NCBI RefSeq assembly: GCF_030518215.1
Contig: NZ_JAULRT010000031.1
Span: 105,291-169,290 of the forward strand
Direction: 5' to 3'
Length of the DNA stretch: 64,000 nucleotides
Origin: Gilvimarinus algae
Lineage (GTDB): Bacteria; Pseudomonadota; Gammaproteobacteria; Pseudomonadales; Cellvibrionaceae
The first letter of the stretch is position 1, and each line of letters starts with the position of its first letter. Of the stretch, positions 1-9,543 are shown one piece after another. The notes beneath the pieces are model-generated. The model saw only the letters and a program-made list of their open reading frames with translations, had not been told where the DNA came from and did no database searches. The translations under genes and the position numbers were made by a program.

Positions 1-1
1 G

Positions 2-478
2 GTAGAGTATGACTCGGACGACCGGGTCTTTGCCGGCTACGATTCTCCCGATGGTGAAGTGACGGCTCATGTGCAGCTCGATTACAGCATTTTTCACCTG
101 CGTTTGGTGCAGGACATTGAGGGTCAGTCCGATGGTGCCTCTGCCTTGCTGCGGGCGGATATTCCACTGTATCGGCACGGTTCTGGCTGGCAAGTGTCGG
201 CTCGTGTTGGCGCTTACTGGATGGAAAGCGTCTACGCCACCGAGGTATTTGGCGTGACCGGCGACAATGTGAATCCGGCACTCGGCCGTTACCACTACAC
301 CCTGGATGACAGCCTCAATGCGATTGCCGGGGCTCAGTTGTACATTCCTCTTGGTCAGCGCCACTCGCTGCGCGGCTTTGCCCGCTACGAGCGCTTGGAT
401 AGCGCCATTGCCGACAGCCCGCTGGTGGGGAGAGCGTATCGCGCCCAACTAGGTCTTATCTTTGTAACGAGGTTTTAA
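2..478 (+). CDS. MipA/OmpV family outer-membrane protein, C-terminal part
   Basis: The reading frame is open from the window edge, so the 5' end of the gene lies outside; about 158 residues remain. The visible part has alternating polar and hydrophobic strands of an outer-membrane barrel (for example AGAQLYIPLGQRHSLRGFARY) and ends in Phe, as barrel proteins do. The near-terminal pattern of a conserved SPLV followed by a final strand is typical of the MipA/OmpV family, whose members are barrels linked in E. coli to the murein hydrolase scaffold MltA. The specific role here is unknown. The next gene starts 2 bases after the stop, so the two are probably co-transcribed. Assignment rests on the C-terminal half only. 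Confidence 0.65.
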   Translation, partial: VEYDSDDRVFAGYDSPDGEVTAHVQLDYSIFHLRLVQDIEGQSDGASALLRADIPLYRHGSGWQVSARVGAYWMESVYATEVFGVTGDNVNPALGRYHYTLDDSLNAIAGAQLYIPLGQRHSLRGFARYERLDSAIADSPLVGRAYRAQLGLIFVTRF

Positions 479-480
479 CC

Positions 481-987
481 ATGACAAAAATATCCGTCGA
501 CACGGTTGTTGTACTTTTGTGTCTGTTACTGCTGGTGCTGTTGGTGGGTTGCGGGGGCAATGACGACCCGGTGCTCAAAGAGCTTAATGACGATCTGGAA
601 GTGGACATCGACGATTTTTCGGCGAGCCACTCATCTCTGTATCCGGGAGAGGAGCTTAAAGTAGAGTGGCGCACCTCGGGGGCGGTACTGTTTGATGCGC
701 GTTTATACCTGAGCCAGGACCGGAACATCTCCGCCGACGACTGGCGCCTGCTGGACGAAGACTGCGGGGTTGAATACGCCGATCACTGCTACGCCAACCG
801 CGAGGTGACCTTTCGCTGCCGGTACGAATCGGACAACAGTTTTAGCTGTCGCGAGGATGGCGATCTGTTGCAGTACAATGATCTGACCGATTACTTTCCG
901 CAGCTGCCGTTTTCAGGCTACCTGATTTTGGAGCTGTGTGGCGACGAGAACTGTGAGCGGCGCGTGCACGGCCTAACGTTTGAGTAG
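481..987 (+). CDS. lipoprotein of unknown function
   Basis: 168 residues. The N-terminus is a hydrophobic signal with lipobox LLVGC (Cys24), so a secreted lipoprotein is expected. The mature part is acidic and carries several cysteines clustered between about residues 98 and 160 (CGVEY, HCYA, FRCRY, FSCRE, ELCGDENC), which would suit disulphides in the periplasm. I do not recognise a family. It follows the MipA-like gene by 2 bases and shares its operon, so it may work at the outer membrane with that barrel. An ACGAGG stretch just upstream can serve as ribosome binding site. It is convergent with the esterase gene downstream. Confidence 0.7.
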   Translation: MTKISVDTVVVLLCLLLLVLLVGCGGNDDPVLKELNDDLEVDIDDFSASHSSLYPGEELKVEWRTSGAVLFDARLYLSQDRNISADDWRLLDEDCGVEYADHCYANREVTFRCRYESDNSFSCREDGDLLQYNDLTDYFPQLPFSGYLILELCGDENCERRVHGLTFE

Positions 988-1050
988 CCTAAGCGCAAGG
1001 CGGCGAAGAGTCTGTATAAGGTGATAGTCGGCGTTTGGATTTTGCAAAAC

Positions 1051-1959
1051 TTACAGAGCCTCTTGTGTGTTGTTTCCCATCGCCGTGTTGCACTGTGAGC
1101 GCAAAAACCCGTCGACATCCTCAAGTGTGGGCGCACGCCAGCGCAGCGGCCAGGCCGTGGCGGCAATCAGGCTAACGTGATCGACGCCCTCGTAGGTGTG
1201 CCGGGTGACGGCAACGCCCGCGTCTTTGAGTTTTTGCTCCAGAGACACAGCGGAGCGGGGCGTGACTGTGGTGTCATCGGCGCCGTGCAAGATGAGCGTG
1301 GGCGGGTTGTCCGCCGCGATGTGCTCTACCGTCAAGGCAGTGACTTGGCGCTCTTCGTCCTCACCGAAAATCTTGGTCCAGCGTGGTTTGTCCGTCGGTA
1401 AAAAGTAGTCGTGTGGGCCGGCGAGGCTGACGTAGGCGTCGATGGCACTTTTGTCCAGGCCCACCGCTTTAAGGTAATCGGGGTTGTAGCTGACAAGGCC
1501 GGCCATCATGGCGCCGGCCGAATGGCCCATCAGCACCAGCGGGCGGCTTTGAACACGCGACTGTACAGGCTCGCTCGCCACGGCTTGGGCGATGTCCTCG
1601 ACAAACGCCGGGTAGCGCACCTCGGGGTAGAGGCGGTAGTCGGGTATCACCACTGTGTGGCCAAGCTTTGCCAGCGCTGCACCGACAAATCCGTACTGCT
1701 CTTTGCGGCCCTCTTCCCAGCTACCGCCGTAAACAAACACCACCAGGCATGCCTGCGCGCTTTGATTCTCTTCGGGCTGATAGATGTCCAGGGTTTGCCG
1801 AGCGTGCTCGCCGTAGGCGAGATTGGCGTGGGTACGGTAATGATCACTTCGGTTGAGCGTATTGAGCATGGAGGTACCTGAGCAGGCGCTTAGCAGGCTC
1901 ACCGCAGCGGCAAGTGAGGCGGGCAGTAGTCCACGGCGGATGATATTTTTTACTCTCAT
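1051..1959 (-). CDS. alpha/beta-hydrolase esterase, lipoprotein
   Basis: 302 residues from the ATG at 1959; the frame is open further upstream but that extension lacks a signal. The start gives a signal peptide with lipobox LLSAC (Cys26). The fold is that of COG0657-type carboxylesterases: an oxyanion segment VYGGSW (residues 76-81, in place of the usual HGGG), nucleophile elbow GHSAG (Ser147), acid in HGADDT (Asp228/229) and His261 in GVDHVSL. The full triad is present, so activity on small esters is likely; the substrate is unknown. It is divergent from the RmlD-like gene and stands alone on its strand. Confidence 0.8.
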   Translation of the reverse strand: MRVKNIIRRGLLPASLAAAVSLLSACSGTSMLNTLNRSDHYRTHANLAYGEHARQTLDIYQPEENQSAQACLVVFVYGGSWEEGRKEQYGFVGAALAKLGHTVVIPDYRLYPEVRYPAFVEDIAQAVASEPVQSRVQSRPLVLMGHSAGAMMAGLVSYNPDYLKAVGLDKSAIDAYVSLAGPHDYFLPTDKPRWTKIFGEDEERQVTALTVEHIAADNPPTLILHGADDTTVTPRSAVSLEQKLKDAGVAVTRHTYEGVDHVSLIAATAWPLRWRAPTLEDVDGFLRSQCNTAMGNNTQEAL

Positions 1960-2093
1960 AAGTTGTTTTTCCGTAATCTCAGTGTTGGGCTGGCGAGGAC
2001 AGCGATGTTCGCTCGCCTGGGTTATGCAGGGTTTGCGCCAATGCCAGTGTATAGGTGCTTGCTCCCTAGCCGGATCAATCGTCTGCTGCGATA

Positions 2094-2984
2094 ATGGGGA
2101 AAAACCAAAGAGATGCAATTTTGAAACTGTTGTTAGCCGATTCACAACACTCGCTCGGCGTAGCGCTCGAGCACGAGCTGGAGCGAGAGCCATTCAACCT
2201 GCTGCAGCCCGATGGCAAGTCGTTAGACTGGGCTGATGCTGGCGCCGTTAGCGCGTATGTGGCCGAGAAGCGTCCCGACCTGGTCATCAATAACCTCGGC
2301 TGGGGTGACAGTGCTGCGTCGGCCTATCAGACGCTGATCCCGCTGGCCGCGAAGCACTTGGCCCGTGCCTGTGCCGAGCGCCAGGTGCCGGTGATTCAGT
2401 TATCGAGCTATCGGGTGTTTGGTGATGACAACAAAAGCAAGCACAGCGAGCGGGACGAACCCGAGCCCAATAGCGATCTCGGCCGCGCTTTTCTGGCTGC
2501 CGAACAGGCGGTGCTCGGCGCGCAGGAGTGCTCGCTGGTATTGCGCACCAGCTGGGTGATTGGCAGCTACGGCGACAACTTGCTGACCCGGCTGCTCAGC
2601 GCTTTGCAGGACGGGCAGCCCTGGCATCTGAACAGTCGCCTGCGCGGCGCGCCCACTGCACTGTCCGATCTGGCGCGGGTTACTGTGGCGCTGGTTAAAC
2701 AGATCAGTTGCGGCTCGGATTGCTGGGGTGTCTATCACTACTGCTCGGGCGATGCCTGCAGCGAAGTGGAGTTTGCCGAGCAGCTTGCCGAGATTCTGCG
2801 CCAGCAGGACTACCCCGTCGCCACTCCGCAGTGGCAGGTGGTGGACGAGACGGCCTCAGAGGTGCCTGTCAGTGCTGTGCTGAGTGCGCAGCGAATTCGC
2901 AATGATTTTGGTGTTCAGGCGCGCACTTGGCGGACCTATTTGCTGCCAATGATCAAGCAGTGGATGCACACCAATCAGGAATAA
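2094..2984 (+). CDS. RmlD-like sugar-nucleotide reductase with degenerate active site
   Basis: 296 residues with the overall plan of dTDP-4-dehydrorhamnose reductase (RmlD, extended SDR family): a Rossmann-type N-terminus, the VIQLSSYRVFGD strand after about residue 100, and the later RTSWVIGSYGDN segment. The key residues are missing. The glycine-rich nucleotide loop is replaced by LLADSQHSLG, and the YGRSK catalytic motif reads LGRAF (residues 129-133), losing both Tyr and Lys. It is therefore probably not an active reductase and no rhamnose genes are nearby. A TTG at 2121 with an AAAGAG stretch upstream is an alternative start. Stand-alone, convergent with fabB. Confidence 0.7.
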   Translation: MGKNQRDAILKLLLADSQHSLGVALEHELEREPFNLLQPDGKSLDWADAGAVSAYVAEKRPDLVINNLGWGDSAASAYQTLIPLAAKHLARACAERQVPVIQLSSYRVFGDDNKSKHSERDEPEPNSDLGRAFLAAEQAVLGAQECSLVLRTSWVIGSYGDNLLTRLLSALQDGQPWHLNSRLRGAPTALSDLARVTVALVKQISCGSDCWGVYHYCSGDACSEVEFAEQLAEILRQQDYPVATPQWQVVDETASEVPVSAVLSAQRIRNDFGVQARTWRTYLLPMIKQWMHTNQE

Positions 2985-3035
2985 TCAGGAGTAGTACAGC
3001 CCTGGGGTGAGCGGGGCCATCCCTGGCCGCAGGTA

Positions 3036-4250
3036 TTACTGACGGTAGCGCTGGAACACCAAACAGGCGTTGGTGCCACCAAAACCGAAGCTGTTGGAGA
3101 GGATGCGTTCGAGTTTCACGCCGTCCTGGCGCTCGCGCACAATCGGCACGTCGGCCGCCTCTGCATCCAGCTCGTTGATGTTGGCCGAGGCGCAGATAAA
3201 GTCGTGTTCCATCATCAGCAATGAGTAAATGGCCTCCTGGACACCGGTAGCACCCAGCGAGTGGCCGGTGAGCGATTTAGTGGAGCTGATGGCCGGAATC
3301 TTATCAAAGGTGCTGCGAATAGCCTTGAGCTCGGCCAGATCACCCACGGGTGTGCTGGTGCCGTGCGAGTTGATGTAGTCAATCTCACCGTCCACGCTCG
3401 CCATGGCCTGGCGCATGCAGCGCTCGGCGCCTTCGCCGGAGGGGGCCACCATATCGTAGCCGTCCGAGGTGGCACCGTAGCCCACCAGTTCGCCGTAAAT
3501 CTTGGCTCCGCGGGCTTTGGCGTGTTCCAGCTCTTCCAGAACCAGGCAACCGCCGCCGCCGGCGATGACAAAGCCATCGCGGGTGGCGTCGTAGGCGCGC
3601 GAAGCGGTTTCCGGCGCATCGTTGTACTTGGTGGACAGTGCCCCCATGGCGTCAAACAGACAGGTGAGCGACCAGTGCTCCTCTTCGCCGCCACCGGCAA
3701 ATACCACGTCTTGTTTGCCCAGCTGGATCAGCTCCATGGCATTGCCAATGCAATGCGCGCTGGTGGCGCAGGCCGATGAAATCGAGTAGTTCACGCCCTT
3801 GATCTTAAACGGGGTGGCCAGACAAGCCGAGGTGGTGCTGCCCATGGTCTGGGTAACGCGGTAGGGTCCAATGCGCTTGAGGCCGCGCTCGCGCAGAATA
3901 TCGGCCGCTTCTACCAGATTCTGGGAAGAGGCGCCGCCGGAGCCCATGATGATACCGGTGCGCTCGTTGGAGACTTGTTCCTCGCTCAGTCCCGAATCGC
4001 GAATAGCCTGGTCCATGGAGATGTAGGCAAAGGCCGCCGCATCGCCCATAAAGCGCAGGATTTTGCGATCGATGTGCTCTTTTAGGTCTATATCGACAGA
4101 GCCTGCCACCAGCGAGCGAAAGCCCAGCTCTTCATAGGCGGTTTGATATTTGATGCCAGAGCGGCCCTCGCGCAGTGCGTCGAGGACGGTGGCTTTATCA
4201 TTACCGAGGCAGGATACGATGCCCATACCGGTAACTACAACGCGTTTCAT
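3036..4250 (-). CDS. fabB: beta-ketoacyl-ACP synthase I
   Basis: 404 residues, the normal length. FabB condenses malonyl-ACP with acyl-ACP and is needed to elongate the unsaturated intermediate made by FabA. The Cys-His-His triad is visible: Cys161 in SSACATSAH, His in NSHGTSTP (near 298) and His in [10 protein letters not shown] (near 333). The terminal [10 protein letters not shown] motif is intact. GAGG precedes the ATG. It lies 159 bases downstream of fabA on the same strand; an inverted repeat lies in the gap, so expression may be partly uncoupled. Confidence 0.96.
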   Translation of the reverse strand: MKRVVVTGMGIVSCLGNDKATVLDALREGRSGIKYQTAYEELGFRSLVAGSVDIDLKEHIDRKILRFMGDAAAFAYISMDQAIRDSGLSEEQVSNERTGIIMGSGGASSQNLVEAADILRERGLKRIGPYRVTQTMGSTTSACLATPFKIKGVNYSISSACATSAHCIGNAMELIQLGKQDVVFAGGGEEEHWSLTCLFDAMGALSTKYNDAPETASRAYDATRDGFVIAGGGGCLVLEELEHAKARGAKIYGELVGYGATSDGYDMVAPSGEGAERCMRQAMASVDGEIDYINSHGTSTPVGDLAELKAIRSTFDKIPAISSTKSLTGHSLGATGVQEAIYSLLMMEHDFICASANINELDAEAADVPIVRERQDGVKLERILSNSFGFGGTNACLVFQRYRQ

Positions 4251-4381
4251 AGGCTACCTCTTTGTATTGCTCAGCCTTGCACCCAGGCGGCAGTGCGTTT
4301 ACTGCCCATTATGCCACACTCAAGTGTAGCGCCTGTTGCCTGCAGGTGTGTTTCGACCTTGGCTGGTGAGCTTAGTGCCCT

Positions 4382-4401
4382 GCAAAGCGGGTCCGCTTTG
4401 C
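4382..4401 (-). repeat. inverted repeat in the fabA-fabB gap
   Basis: GCAAAGCGG and CCGCTTTGC form a perfect 9-base inverted repeat with a 2-base centre, 9 bases past the fabA stop. In the fabA-fabB transcript it could form a hairpin, but no T-run follows it, so it is more likely an mRNA-stability or partial-readthrough element than a full terminator. Confidence 0.5.
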
Positions 4402-4409
4402 CGTTATTA

Positions 4410-4934
4410 TTAAAAGGAATCGGTGTTTGAAAACAGGCCTACCCGAAGATCCTTGGCAAAGTAGATGTCCTTTCCGTCCACCGAGACGCGCCCGTCGGCA
4501 ATGCCCATAATCAGCTTGCGCTCAATCACTCGCTTGAGGTTGATGTGGTAGCTGATCTGTTTGGCTTTGGGCAGAATCTGGCCGGTGAATTTGACCTCAC
4601 CGCAGCCGAGTGCGCGCCCGCGTCCTGGGTTGCCTTTCCAGGCCAGGAAAAAGCCCACCAGCTGCCACATGGCATCCAGTCCCAGGCAGCCGGGCATGAC
4701 CGGGTCGCCGGGGAAGTGGCAATCAAAAAACCACAGGTCCGGGCTGATATCCAGCTCGGCGACAATTTCGCCCTTGTTGAACTCGCCCCCGGTTTCGCTG
4801 ATATGGGCGATGCGGTCCAGCATCAGCATGTTGGGTACCGGCAATTGCGCATTACCCGGCCCAAACAGGCGGCCGTGGCCGCACTCAAGCAGCTCTTCCA
4901 GATTGTACGAGCTCTTTTGGACGAATGAAGTCAT
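4410..4934 (-). CDS. fabA: 3-hydroxydecanoyl-ACP dehydratase/isomerase
   Basis: 174 residues, matching the FabA family length. FabA dehydrates 3-hydroxydecanoyl-ACP and isomerises the product to the cis-3 form, the branch point for unsaturated fatty acids. The active-site helix region [17 protein letters not shown] (around residues 69-85) carries the catalytic His73, and Asp87 follows in LDAMWQ. It is the first gene of the fabA-fabB pair and has its own promoter in the gap after ispB. Confidence 0.96.
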   Translation of the reverse strand: MTSFVQKSSYNLEELLECGHGRLFGPGNAQLPVPNMLMLDRIAHISETGGEFNKGEIVAELDISPDLWFFDCHFPGDPVMPGCLGLDAMWQLVGFFLAWKGNPGRGRALGCGEVKFTGQILPKAKQISYHINLKRVIERKLIMGIADGRVSVDGKDIYFAKDLRVGLFSNTDSF

Positions 4935-4986
4935 AGTCTCAACTCTGAGTATTGGTCATGATCGCGGCTAGACCGCAAAGGGGCAC

Positions 4987-5014
4987 ATTCTACCGTTTGC
5001 CGGGCTCTTGTCCA
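4987..5014 (-). promoter_or_regulatory. sigma-70-type promoter for fabA
   Basis: On the minus strand TGGACA (5014-5009) and TAGAAT (4992-4987) are separated by 16 bases; each differs from consensus by one base. The pair lies between the ispB stop and the fabA start, about 50 bases before the ATG. No operator for a fatty-acid regulator was recognised. Confidence 0.6.
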
Positions 5015-5027
5015 GTAGGGGCGCAGG

Positions 5028-5990
5028 TCAGTGGTCGCGGGCCAGGGCGAACTGGGCCACTTCGGCCATGGCGCTGCGGTAGGGGGTGTCGGGCAGCAGG
5101 GTCAGTTTTGCCAGCGCGCGGCTTACCGCCTCGCGCGCGGCGTTCAGGGTGTACTCCATGGCGCCGGTCTTCTCGACAATGGCTACAATCTCCTGCAGCT
5201 GGCTGGCATCACCCTGCTCGATGGCGTGGCGTATCAGGTCCCGCTCGTGGGGCTCGGCGCGGCTCATGGCATAAATCAGCGGCAGGGTGGGTTTGCCTTC
5301 GGCGAGGTCATCGCCGACGTTTTTGCCGAGGGTCTCGGCGTCGCCTTTGTAATCCAGGGCATCGTCCACCAGCTGGAAGGCCATGCCCACCTCCAGTCCG
5401 TACTCGCGCAGCTCGGCGCGCACAGTGGCATCGCCACCGGCCAGTACAGCGGCCACCTCACAGGCGGCGGCAAAGAGTACGGCGGTTTTTTTCCGGATCA
5501 CATCCAGGTAGCCGGCCTCACTCAAGCTGGCGTCCTTGGCGTTGATCAGCTGTTGGACCTCGCCTTCGGCAATAACGTTGGTGGTGTTCGACAGTATCGC
5601 CATGACGTCCATATCGCCGATGGCCACCATCATCTGAAAGGAGCGCGAATAGAGAAAATCCCCCACCAGCACGCTCGGCGCATTGCCCCATTGGGCATTG
5701 GCGGTGGGCCGACCGCGGCGCAGGGTAGAGGTGTCTACCACGTCGTCGTGCAGCAGGGTGGCGGAGTGGATAAATTCAATAATGGCGGCCAGATCGAGAT
5801 GCTGCTTGCCCTGGTAGCCCAGTGCGCGGGCGCTCAGCAGCACCAGCAACGGGCGCAGGCGCTTGCCACCGGCTTCAATCAAATAGTGGCCAATGTTCTC
5901 CACCAAGCCCACGTCCGAGTGCAGCTGGCGGATGATCAGGTCGTTGACCTCGGTGAAGTCGTCAGCAACGGTATTGTGAAAGGGCAGCAT
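5028..5990 (-). CDS. ispB: octaprenyl (polyprenyl) diphosphate synthase
   Basis: 320 residues, typical for long-chain trans-prenyltransferases that build the side chain of ubiquinone from farnesyl diphosphate and IPP. The first Asp-rich motif is LLHDDVVD (about residues 78-85) and the second VDDALDYKGD; the GGKRLRPLL and GKPTLPLIYA motifs are also present. AGGAAG precedes the ATG. In many relatives ispB stands divergent to rplU-rpmA; here it lies between ndh and fabA. Chain length cannot be told from sequence, so octaprenyl is by family precedent. Confidence 0.92.
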   Translation of the reverse strand: MLPFHNTVADDFTEVNDLIIRQLHSDVGLVENIGHYLIEAGGKRLRPLLVLLSARALGYQGKQHLDLAAIIEFIHSATLLHDDVVDTSTLRRGRPTANAQWGNAPSVLVGDFLYSRSFQMMVAIGDMDVMAILSNTTNVIAEGEVQQLINAKDASLSEAGYLDVIRKKTAVLFAAACEVAAVLAGGDATVRAELREYGLEVGMAFQLVDDALDYKGDAETLGKNVGDDLAEGKPTLPLIYAMSRAEPHERDLIRHAIEQGDASQLQEIVAIVEKTGAMEYTLNAAREAVSRALAKLTLLPDTPYRSAMAEVAQFALARDH

Positions 5991-6066
5991 CTGGGCTTCC
6001 TGTGATCTGGGCAGAGCGCATCCTAGGCAGGGGGCCGCGGGCTGTCAAGCCACGCGGCCGTGACCC

Positions 6067-7359
6067 TTAATGGAGCTTGAGTTTGGGTTTCAGCCAGCGG
6101 TTAATGCTGCCCGACAGCATGAGCAGACCGGTCTTGATGTAGCCGTGCACGGCGATCTGATGCATCCGGTACAGGGAAATATACACCAGCCGCGCCAGTC
6201 GCCCCTCGATAAAAAAAGTGCCGCGGCTTAAATTGCCCATCAGGCTACCGACGGTGGAGTAGCTCGCCAAGGACACCAGCGAGCCGTGATCCTTGTAGCG
6301 AAACACTTTTTGTTTGCCGCCGTCGAGTTGGGCGATGATGTTGTGATAACAAATGTCGGCCATTTGATGGGCTGATTGGGCACGTGGCGGCACGCGATTG
6401 CCATCGGCCTGAACAAACTCGGCGCAGTCGCCCAGGGCGAAAATCGACGTCTCGTTTTTAACTTGCAGGTAGGCGTTGACCGGAATCTGGTTGATGCGGT
6501 TGGTGGTGATGCCGCCGATGTTTTTCAACGCATCCGGCACCTTGACGCCGGCGGCCCAGACCATCAGGTCGGCCTCAATTTTCTCGCCATCGCCGGTTTC
6601 CAGGCCATCGCTGTGAGCGGCCACGATGCGGGTATTGAGCTTGATCTTGACACCGAGTTTGGCCAGTTCACGGCTGGCGGAATTGGAAATGCGCTCGGGC
6701 AGAGCAGGGAGAATACGCGGCCCGGCCTCTACCAAGGTCACATTCAAGTGCTCGTTGTCGATGGCGTCAAAGCCGTAGGCGTGAAACTTGGCGACCGCGT
6801 GGTGCAGCTCGGCCGATAATTCCACGCCAGTGGCGCCGCCGCCGACGATCGCGATGTTGACCGAGTCGCGGGTGCCGGGCAGGCGCTGGATGCGCAAAAA
6901 GCGGCCGAGCAGCTTGTTGCGAAAACGGTGCGCCTGTTGCGGCGCATCGAGGAAGATGCAGTGATCCTTGACGCCGGGTGTATTAAAGTCGTTGGAAGCA
7001 GAACCAATGGCGATCACCAGAATGTCGTAGTCAATGCGGGTTTCCGGTAGCAGTTCCTGGCCATCTTCGTCCTTCATGGGCGCCAGCACGACCTGCTTAT
7101 TTTGCCGGTCGATGTCGGTCATGGCGCCGATGCGAAAGTGAAAATGGTTGTCAAAGGCGTGCGCGCGATAACTGACCGCGTCGACCCCTTCGTCCATGGT
7201 GCCCACGGCAATCTCGTGCAGCAGGGGTTTCCAGACATGGGTGGTGTTTTTATCGATTAAGGTGATGTGGGCCTTGTCCTTGCGGCCGAGCTTGTTACCC
7301 AGTTTGGTGACCAGCTCCAGGCCGCCCGCACCGCCGCCAACGACTACGATTTTTTTCAC
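6067..7359 (-). CDS. ndh: type II NADH dehydrogenase
   Basis: 430 residues from a GTG start at 7359, chosen because GGAG lies 9 bases upstream; the frame also has an earlier ATG at 7398. Ndh is a single-subunit, non-proton-pumping flavoprotein on the inner membrane that passes electrons from NADH to quinone. Two dinucleotide-binding motifs are clear: [12 protein letters not shown] at the N-terminus (FAD) and [11 protein letters not shown] in the middle (NADH). FALGDCAEF is the second FAD contact. The C-terminal segment from [12 protein letters not shown] is the membrane-associated region. The quinone tail maker ispB is the next gene downstream. Confidence 0.93.
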   Translation of the reverse strand: MKKIVVVGGGAGGLELVTKLGNKLGRKDKAHITLIDKNTTHVWKPLLHEIAVGTMDEGVDAVSYRAHAFDNHFHFRIGAMTDIDRQNKQVVLAPMKDEDGQELLPETRIDYDILVIAIGSASNDFNTPGVKDHCIFLDAPQQAHRFRNKLLGRFLRIQRLPGTRDSVNIAIVGGGATGVELSAELHHAVAKFHAYGFDAIDNEHLNVTLVEAGPRILPALPERISNSASRELAKLGVKIKLNTRIVAAHSDGLETGDGEKIEADLMVWAAGVKVPDALKNIGGITTNRINQIPVNAYLQVKNETSIFALGDCAEFVQADGNRVPPRAQSAHQMADICYHNIIAQLDGGKQKVFRYKDHGSLVSLASYSTVGSLMGNLSRGTFFIEGRLARLVYISLYRMHQIAVHGYIKTGLLMLSGSINRWLKPKLKLH

Positions 7360-7489
7360 TTGCGATCTTCTCCGGTTGCGCGAGGGATTGCCTCGCATGG
7401 ACTTGTGGGCTTTTGGCCCGGTATTCGACGGCTTGCAGGGTGTCCGAGGTGGCGCGAGGGGTTGATCCGCACCAACTCACCTCAAACCG

Positions 7490-8470
7490 TCAGAGTGTTT
7501 TCCAGCACTGCTCTTTGGCGCTGGCGACAATGGCGTCGAGTACGCGCATGTTGGCCAGTGCGTCTTCCAGGGTTGTGGGTACGGGTTTGTTGTGCAGTAT
7601 GGCATCGCAGAAGTGGTCCGCCATGGCGCGATAGTGATTGGCCGGGCCAATGGTGATGGCCTGGGTTGCGCCGTTTTGTTTGAGCGTAAGCCGCGTTTCA
7701 GTGTCGCCAATAGGGTTAAAGGGCACATGGATTCGCAGGCTGCCATTTTCGCCGACCGCCTCGACCCACTGGCCGCCCTCGGTTTTGGTGGAGCAGTTAA
7801 AGCTGGCACTGCCTTGCTCAAACACCATTAGAGCCTGGCTGATAGCGTCTACCTCGTAGCCGAGGAGGTTCATATGGCTGACGACCCGCAGCGGTTCGGC
7901 ATCCAATAAAAAGCGTGCGAGAGAAATACCGTAGCAGCCAATATCCATCAGCGCGCCGCCGCCCATGGCGGCGCTGTTGCGGATGTTGTCGGCCTCGCGG
8001 TTGTTGTAGGCAAACTCGCACTGGATCGTTCGAATCGGGCCAATATCGGCGCACAGTTCGCGGGCCTTTTGCCACTGGGGGTGAAAGCGGTACATAAACG
8101 CTTCCATCACTTTCAGGTGAGCGTGCTCGCGTGCGGCCTGCAGCAGCTTTTCGGCATCGGCGCTGTCGAGCCCTACCGGCTTTTCCACCAATACATGTTT
8201 TCCAGCCTCCATTGCCTTGATAGACCAGGGCACATGCAGGTGGTTGGGCAGCGGGTTGTATATGGCGTCGATGTCCGGATCGGCCAGCAGCTGTTCATAG
8301 CTGCCGTAAGCTTTGGCAATGCCGAGCTTGGCAGCCTCGGCGTGCGCCTGCTCTTCGCGGCGCGAGGCGATGGCTACGACCTCACCCAGGGAGGAGGACT
8401 GTATGGCGGGAATCACATGGTTGCGGGCGATTTTGGCTGTGCTGAGCACCCCCCAGCGTATCTTTGACAT
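7490..8470 (-). CDS. Gfo/Idh/MocA family NAD(P)-dependent oxidoreductase
   Basis: 326 residues from the ATG at 8470, which has a strong GAGGAG site. The N-terminal Rossmann domain starts KIRWGVLSTAKIARNHVIPA; the EKPVG motif (near residue 97) with its catalytic Lys is present, followed by the C-terminal beta-sheet dimer domain with DIGCYGISLARFL. Members oxidise or reduce sugars, inositols or trans-dihydrodiols. Nothing beside it fixes the substrate. It is followed by ndh 130 bases downstream, with no obvious coupling. Confidence 0.88.
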   Translation of the reverse strand: MSKIRWGVLSTAKIARNHVIPAIQSSSLGEVVAIASRREEQAHAEAAKLGIAKAYGSYEQLLADPDIDAIYNPLPNHLHVPWSIKAMEAGKHVLVEKPVGLDSADAEKLLQAAREHAHLKVMEAFMYRFHPQWQKARELCADIGPIRTIQCEFAYNNREADNIRNSAAMGGGALMDIGCYGISLARFLLDAEPLRVVSHMNLLGYEVDAISQALMVFEQGSASFNCSTKTEGGQWVEAVGENGSLRIHVPFNPIGDTETRLTLKQNGATQAITIGPANHYRAMADHFCDAILHNKPVPTTLEDALANMRVLDAIVASAKEQCWKTL

Positions 8471-8530
8471 AGACTCCTCTCGCGAACACGAATTGTCGCG
8501 CGCCATTATACGCTTTATTGACCGCTTTGT

Positions 8531-9532
8531 TCACAGTGCGCTGGGCAGCACCCCAGTCCAGCGCTTGAAGGCGCGGCGCAGGTTGCGACTGTCGTGGAAG
8601 TGAAGCCGCAGTGCGATTTCTTCCACATCCAGTTGCTTGCGCGTCAGCCACTCAATGGCCAGCTCTTTGCGCACGGTGTCGTAGCGCTGCTGGAAGTGGC
8701 TGCCGTGCTTTTTCAGCTTGCGCTTTAAGGTCGCCGGGCTCATTTGCAGTTCGTCAGCCACCAACTCCAGCGAGACGTGACCGGGCAGGCGCTTTCGAAT
8801 GCACTGGTCGATAAAGGCAATAAATCCGAGCGCGGGCCGGCTGCCAAGAGTGCGCTCGCACTGTGCTCTGGCGATCATCGCCATGCTGGCACTGCCGCTG
8901 GGGCAGTTTGTACTGAGCAGCGCCCTGGGCAGACGCATGGCGGTGTAATGGCGGCCGGCTCTGACTCGGTTGCCCCAGTTGACCGCGTATTGTTCCGGGT
9001 GCTGGGCCTCATCCGGCAAAAAATACTCCCAGGGCAGGGATAATCCGCACAGCCTTCGGCACAGGGAGGTGACAGCGGTCATCATCATATGGCGCAGAAA
9101 CGCGCTGTGGGCGCTCTCGGCGCAGCTCTCGTGCCAGTAAAGGTAGGCGAACTCACTGTCCAGTGAGAGGCGCGGTGTGAGCAGCGGTGTGAGAATAAAG
9201 CCATAAGCCTGCAGCGCTTGCAGTGCCTCCATCAGGTTGGGCGCCTGAGTGAGCGCCGTACCGGCCGGGCCAAAATTGCCGGGGTAGAGTCTGTGGCCGG
9301 CGAGAAAGGCGGTGTCGGCCGCAGGCAGCCACTTTTGGGTATTGCCGATCAGGGCCAGGCACTGCTGAGGCTTAATGGTGAGCTGGCCGCTGAGAAAGTC
9401 GTCCATAAAAATACCGGTGCCGCGCAGCAGCTTGTCCGGCTCAATATCGCGGCTACAGGCGAGGTCGATCAGCACTGCCGGAAATTCATGGGCGGCGATC
9501 ACCGGCGAGTCGATGTCGTACCACAGGTTCAT
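8531..9532 (-). CDS. AraC-family transcriptional regulator (OruR-like)
   Basis: 333 residues. The N-terminal two-thirds match the AraC-type sensor domain seen in OruR/ArgR-like regulators (LACSRDIEPDKLLRGTGI, LTIKPQQCLALI). The C-terminal roughly 90 residues are the double helix-turn-helix: VADELQMSPATLKRKLK is the first, and IALRLHFHDSRNLRRAFKRW the second. It begins 11 bases after the stop of the membrane GGDEF protein, so the two form an operon. The regulated genes are not evident; the ligand is unknown. Confidence 0.88.
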   Translation of the reverse strand: MNLWYDIDSPVIAAHEFPAVLIDLACSRDIEPDKLLRGTGIFMDDFLSGQLTIKPQQCLALIGNTQKWLPAADTAFLAGHRLYPGNFGPAGTALTQAPNLMEALQALQAYGFILTPLLTPRLSLDSEFAYLYWHESCAESAHSAFLRHMMMTAVTSLCRRLCGLSLPWEYFLPDEAQHPEQYAVNWGNRVRAGRHYTAMRLPRALLSTNCPSGSASMAMIARAQCERTLGSRPALGFIAFIDQCIRKRLPGHVSLELVADELQMSPATLKRKLKKHGSHFQQRYDTVRKELAIEWLTRKQLDVEEIALRLHFHDSRNLRRAFKRWTGVLPSAL

Positions 9533-9543
9533 GGCAATCGGCC

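Noticed and set aside
1411..1881. Long open frames on the strand opposite the esterase
   Set aside because: They mirror the GC-rich third positions of the real gene, which has a complete triad and signal peptide.
5031..6005. 324-codon open frame opposite ispB
   Set aside because: It exactly shadows ispB, whose Asp-rich motifs are complete, and its translation has no recognisable domain.
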